Assembly (NCBI RefSeq): GCF_037975245.1
Contig: NC_092583.1
Span: 8,138,764 to 8,198,763, forward strand
Source of the DNA: Apostichopus japonicus
Taxonomy: Eukaryota; Echinodermata; Holothuroidea; Aspidochirotida; Stichopodidae
DNA length: 60,000 nt
Reading direction: 5' to 3'
The translations under genes were made by a program, and so were the position numbers. The stretch's first letter is position 1; each line of letters begins with the position of its first letter. This document shows positions 56,191 to 60,000 of this stretch, piece after piece. The notes below the pieces were generated by a model, which made no database searches, was not told the origin of the DNA, and saw only the letters and a list, made by a program, of their open reading frames with translations.

Positions 56191-59100
56191 ACATCTGGAT
56201 AATTACTCTCCAGACTCTAGTTATGGAGGACAGACATCGTTATGAGGTGCTTTTGTTCAGTAACCCAATCATGTAATGGCAGCAGATTGCTGTTCTATAC
56301 TTTCAACACTACCCACCAATTTCATTCAATTTACTGGTGCAATTTTAGGTACAAGCACTGACGAATTTTGTCCCGTCCAAAGAGGTGTAGTGAGGTCACT
56401 GTGAGGTCCTAACACATAAAAAAGAAGGGGAGAGGGTGGAAGGAAAATGTCCACTTCCCTTCCCCCAGGCCCTCGGTTTTTGTATGCAAATTATCTGGAC
56501 CTGAGTACATCAGCTGTGAGGATGTTTGTTAAACGTGGCATTGATGTTTTTAATTATTTGTAACATTAATGCCGATTTCCAAATGGTTTTTATCATCTGA
56601 TGTATTAAACACTGGTGCAAGTAGACCAACGTTAGCGTTTATGCTCGAGTGCAGTTTTGCTCGGCAAGAGATTGGGACACTGCGCCTAAAGCATTTGCAT
56701 ATTTTTGGGGGGCTTTGCTTTGCTTTCACACAACAGGCACTGCTGGTCTGCAGAGGAAATCTCTGTTGTTTGTTATTGTTGCAGCTTCGCTGCAGGGCAT
56801 TTTGCAGCTGCTGCAGCCTGTTTTCTTTGGCCATATTGTCTTTTATACATTTCAGACCCAACCAGCTTCTTTTTTTTCCTTCGATTTGATGCTGGGCCTG
56901 CAGGAGTGTATACTATATTTGCAATACACGTAGCAAGCAGGGAATATATGAAGGATATTTTTGTATGTCCCTCAAGTACGTTGTTTATATAAGAGTGTCT
57001 TTCTACTGTCTCCAGCTTATTTTGATTTATTATCCATCCCTTGTACTCCTTATGACGTGAAGTGCTTGTTTAACCATCGCCATTCGTGAGGCTGTACATG
57101 TGTTTATTTATTTGGTTCCTTTGTCCCTTTTTTTTATTCATAAAATTTATTTCGGAAAACAATCCCCGGCAAAAATGGGATGGTAACTTTTTTCTAATCA
57201 AATGTCACCAGCTTGATGTTTGTCTTTATTGTTTGATCTTTATTATTTTGCTTGAAGAGGATGACTTTAAAGCACAAGATGTCATTTTGATTTGTCGTAA
57301 ATCGTTAAAAATCCACTGATATCAGTCAATATTGTATCTCTATAACACTTTTTAGATTTTGAGAAATTACCCTTTAACAGGATAGTTTCATCATTGAAAG
57401 TGACTGGAGTATTAAGTCTAATACATGGACAATTAGGTCTGTTCCTCACATGCAACACAAAATTCCAAGGGGAAAACGTAGGACCCCTTTATGGCTGCAA
57501 ATGACATGTTAACAATGTAGTACAGATTTGTCAAACACAGATGATGTTATATGTTAACCTACGGTTGCTCTATTGTTTATTTGATGTTAAATGAACTCGT
57601 GTTGGATGAGTTGACGGAATATATAAAACAGTGGATCAACATTTAAGGCCTGCAATGAGGAGCAGACGTCATCAACAATTTAGCCTTAAAGTAGCATTCC
57701 AGAGGTGTATAGCATACTGTAATGGTGAATATCTTGAAAATGGGATCAGCTTATAGGAATGTAAATAGCTCTCATCTTTATCATTTTCTTGGTCTATGAC
57801 AAATGAAGACTATTGACATTCTACCTAAAGTACATCGTTAAATACCATGAACTCTCACCGACGGATGCGTACTTGAAACAACTTCATGACTATTACCTTG
57901 AATTTAGCTGTTCCCTTAACCTTCTATCTTGTTGTGGTCAGTAGAGTGACAACTAAAACCTACTGTCATGGGGCCAATCAGTGATGACCGAATGTATCTT
58001 TAAGGGTTTGACACCCCCCTCCCCTCCCCCCCCCTAGGAAAGGAAGGGACAGCTCCTGCAATCTTGAACTTTCTCCATCTCTAAGCCGACCCCTCCCTGC
58101 TTGACACCTTCACCAGCCTTTTTTTCCCAAAATTTTAACAAAATTAATTTGTGCCACATTAAAACTGAAACTGAGCTATAGTACCTCCCAACTTTTTAAG
58201 TCTATAAATGATAATGATATGTCATGTTTGGATCTATCTTCTTTAGAAGGAATGATCCCATTTGCTGGTCTTGCTGTTTCCTCAAACAGTTTTTTTTTTT
58301 TACCTTGTTTGAAATTTGTTTCCCTCGTTTTTTGCCGCTAAATATACCACTTTTTTATTGATTCAACAGATGAGCACTCCATGTGAGAAATGGAAGGAAA
58401 ACTTTCATAATCGTCATGTTCTATATACCTTGCTCCATTCCCTGAGGCCTTAGCCCTCCCCCCATCCACCATACCCCCTTGCAACTCAGAAGGCAGACAT
58501 TGTTTTATTACATAGGAAAAATCAAATATAGTAATAATAAAGTAGTAAACCCAAATGAGGAAAGTATGAACTGCAAGGGTCCCTGTCATAAAGGAAGCCC
58601 ATGTTTTATTGGGATCGATCTTCCTTCAGAGCTAAAACAATGTATATGTATTTTGCTCTATCATTAAAACTGAACCACTGAACCTAAAAATAACTTTTTT
58701 GCCCCTTTACATTGTCTCTGTCTTGTTTACTTTATTTTCTTAAACTCCTACTTTTTTTGTATTATATTGGTTACTTTTTTGAGTACTGAAACAGAGAAAT
58801 TTATGAGCAATTAAATAAACAGCTGTCTGTAAAAAAATTGAGATATAGCCAAGAATTACATTGTCACGTTGTATTTTAGTATTAACTTATTTTGTTTTCC
58901 TACATTTTTCATCGTGATAAATTGGCGGTAAATATTAGTACAACGGAAGATTAATCAAGAAGTATGTAAATGAAATTTATCAAAATTAGTCAGGAATTTA
59001 TGACAACTTTCTTTAGCTGATATCTCTTTCAAGATTATAAAGTGCAGTTTTGTTTATTAATATTCTATCCATTCTTCTTTCTTTGCTTCTGTTTTTTTCT

Positions 59101-60000
59101 CTTTGGTATTTCATTTTTCAAGTTGACATGTCTGTTTCTTGTTTGCATAAAGCAAATGGAATCGGCGTTGGTACTAATTGCGTGTATTAATGGATTGCCC
59201 AGTTATTGCCAAGTTTGTTCACATAAGGTAGGCATCGTAACAATGATTGTGTCCATTAGGATGAAATCAAGTGTAAAGCAAACCCAAGGCATTTGTGCCA
59301 AAAGTTGCGATACAAATAAGTCTGAAGAACAATTTTCCAGATGGGAAAATGCACCCTTTTTGACCCGCCGCGAATTTCATGGGCTTTTGATGTGCAGAGT
59401 TCTGAATATGTCACATCCAGTATATCGCAAAAGGTCTTTAGCTTGTTGTCCTAATGGGAAGAAAGCACAGTTTTCGTTTCGTATAAATGCCGATATTATT
59501 TTTATACTGTATTATGTCAATTATCACACTGGCTACTGATTTAGACAACACGTTTTTCTGATGGACTCAGTAGCAGTAGATTAAAGCTGCTCTGTATGTT
59601 TTAATTCCCCCACATAAAAGTATCCTGTGCAGCAGTGGCGGAGCTAGGGGTATTGGTCAAGGGGGGCGAGAATGGTCTGTAGGGGCGCTTCCGACACTAT
59701 CTAAGCTGACCGCCACCACGGGTTGGCGCGGAGCGTACCGAAATTTTGGAGTAAAGATACTCCCTATATCGCCGGAAATGACCCTTTCCGGGCCTTGCTA
59801 ATTTGCAGATAAACGAAGAATAAATAGGTGTCATCGCCAAAAAAAATGTGACAAATGTCAATAGGTAGATGAGAGCGCAATAAAAAAGTCAACAATCGCG
59901 AATAAGTAAAAAGTGGTAAAACGCTGAAAAGGGCGCCAGCAGTCCATTTGAGTCCCCCCTGACTGTATGTATTTTAGAGCAGGTTTCACTAAACTGGTGG
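55800..60000. other. Sequence downstream of the MAGUK gene
   Basis: Beyond the probable 3' end I see no further gene. There are C-runs near 58013-58035, T-rich stretches and a G-run repeat at 59630-59800. An open stretch at 59042-59539 has a poly-Phe/Leu start from a T-rich tract and is not credible as a gene. Confidence 0.55.
59630..59800 (+). repeat. G-run dispersed repeat, subtype 1
   Basis: Begins cagtggcggagctaggggta, then aggggggcgagaa, tatctaagctgaccgccacc, gttggcgcggagcgtaccga, aattttgg, tcgccggaaatgaccctttc, same order as the 35- and 36-kb copies. Confidence 0.8.

Noticed and set aside
56550-56992. Open frames on both strands around 56.6-57.0 kb
   Set aside because: Short, overlapping, composed of Cys/Leu/Phe-rich chance translation in the downstream flank with no domain match.
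59042-59539. Open frame of 165 codons near the right edge
   Set aside because: The Phe/Leu-rich start comes from a T-rich tract, the rest has no recognisable motif, and it lies downstream of the MAGUK gene without a promoter or splice context.

Overview
This is a eukaryotic, intron-rich, AT-rich window with almost no coding density. It comes from an animal, and an echinoderm or close marine deuterostome relative is the best guess. That guess rests on the tempo of the repeats, the many aggcct-type words and a sea-urchin-style histone 3' processing signal. The species cannot be fixed from the sequence. No bacterial operon, CRISPR array or rRNA gene is present.

The backbone of the window is one plus-strand gene: a PALS2/MPP2-MPP6-type MAGUK scaffold (L27N-L27C-PDZ-SH3-GuK). 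It spans about 3.6 to 55.7 kb in 11 recognised coding exons: 3612-3736, 10841-10993, 13035-13181, 22994-23069, 28687-28841, 30270-30401, 31526-31631, 38935-39162, 50815-51017, 53049-53168 and 55554-55739. All splice phases agree and the joined product is about 542 residues, so only a short N-terminal exon is missing. A twelfth exon at 15516-15593 looks like a mutually exclusive alternative to exon 3 for the first PDZ strand.

Intron 8, which splits the GuK domain, holds a 9,330-bp DNA transposon (39991-49320). It has 25-bp perfect terminal inverted repeats starting CAGTGG, a TA target duplication and CGTC/GTCGG-rich subterminal regions. It carries two divergent genes. The minus-strand gene is a Tc1-type DD34E transposase remnant with one premature stop and one frameshift; its 3' end is a textbook histone stem-loop plus downstream element. 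The plus-strand gene is an intact-looking three-exon gene for a BEN-domain protein with a Tudor/chromo-like N-terminus. The element sits inside a minisatellite whose units give the exact empty site.

The other introns are filled with minisatellites (periods about 66, 70, 74, 110-120, 132, 139 and 166 bp), a clean hAT MITE with an 8-bp duplication, other MITEs, a tRNA-derived SINE and a dispersed G-run repeat family. The 132-bp array is a tandem partial duplication of MAGUK exon 10 with its splice donor.

Throughout the introns the heptamers TACAGTA/TACTGTA are strikingly common. In two tandem arrays they appear as exact 5-bp gains at a TA relative to sister units. That is the footprint expected when a TA-inserting Tc1-type element with CAG ends excises. 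The resident 9.3-kb transposon has such ends, which suggests a genome scarred by many past Tc1-type excisions.
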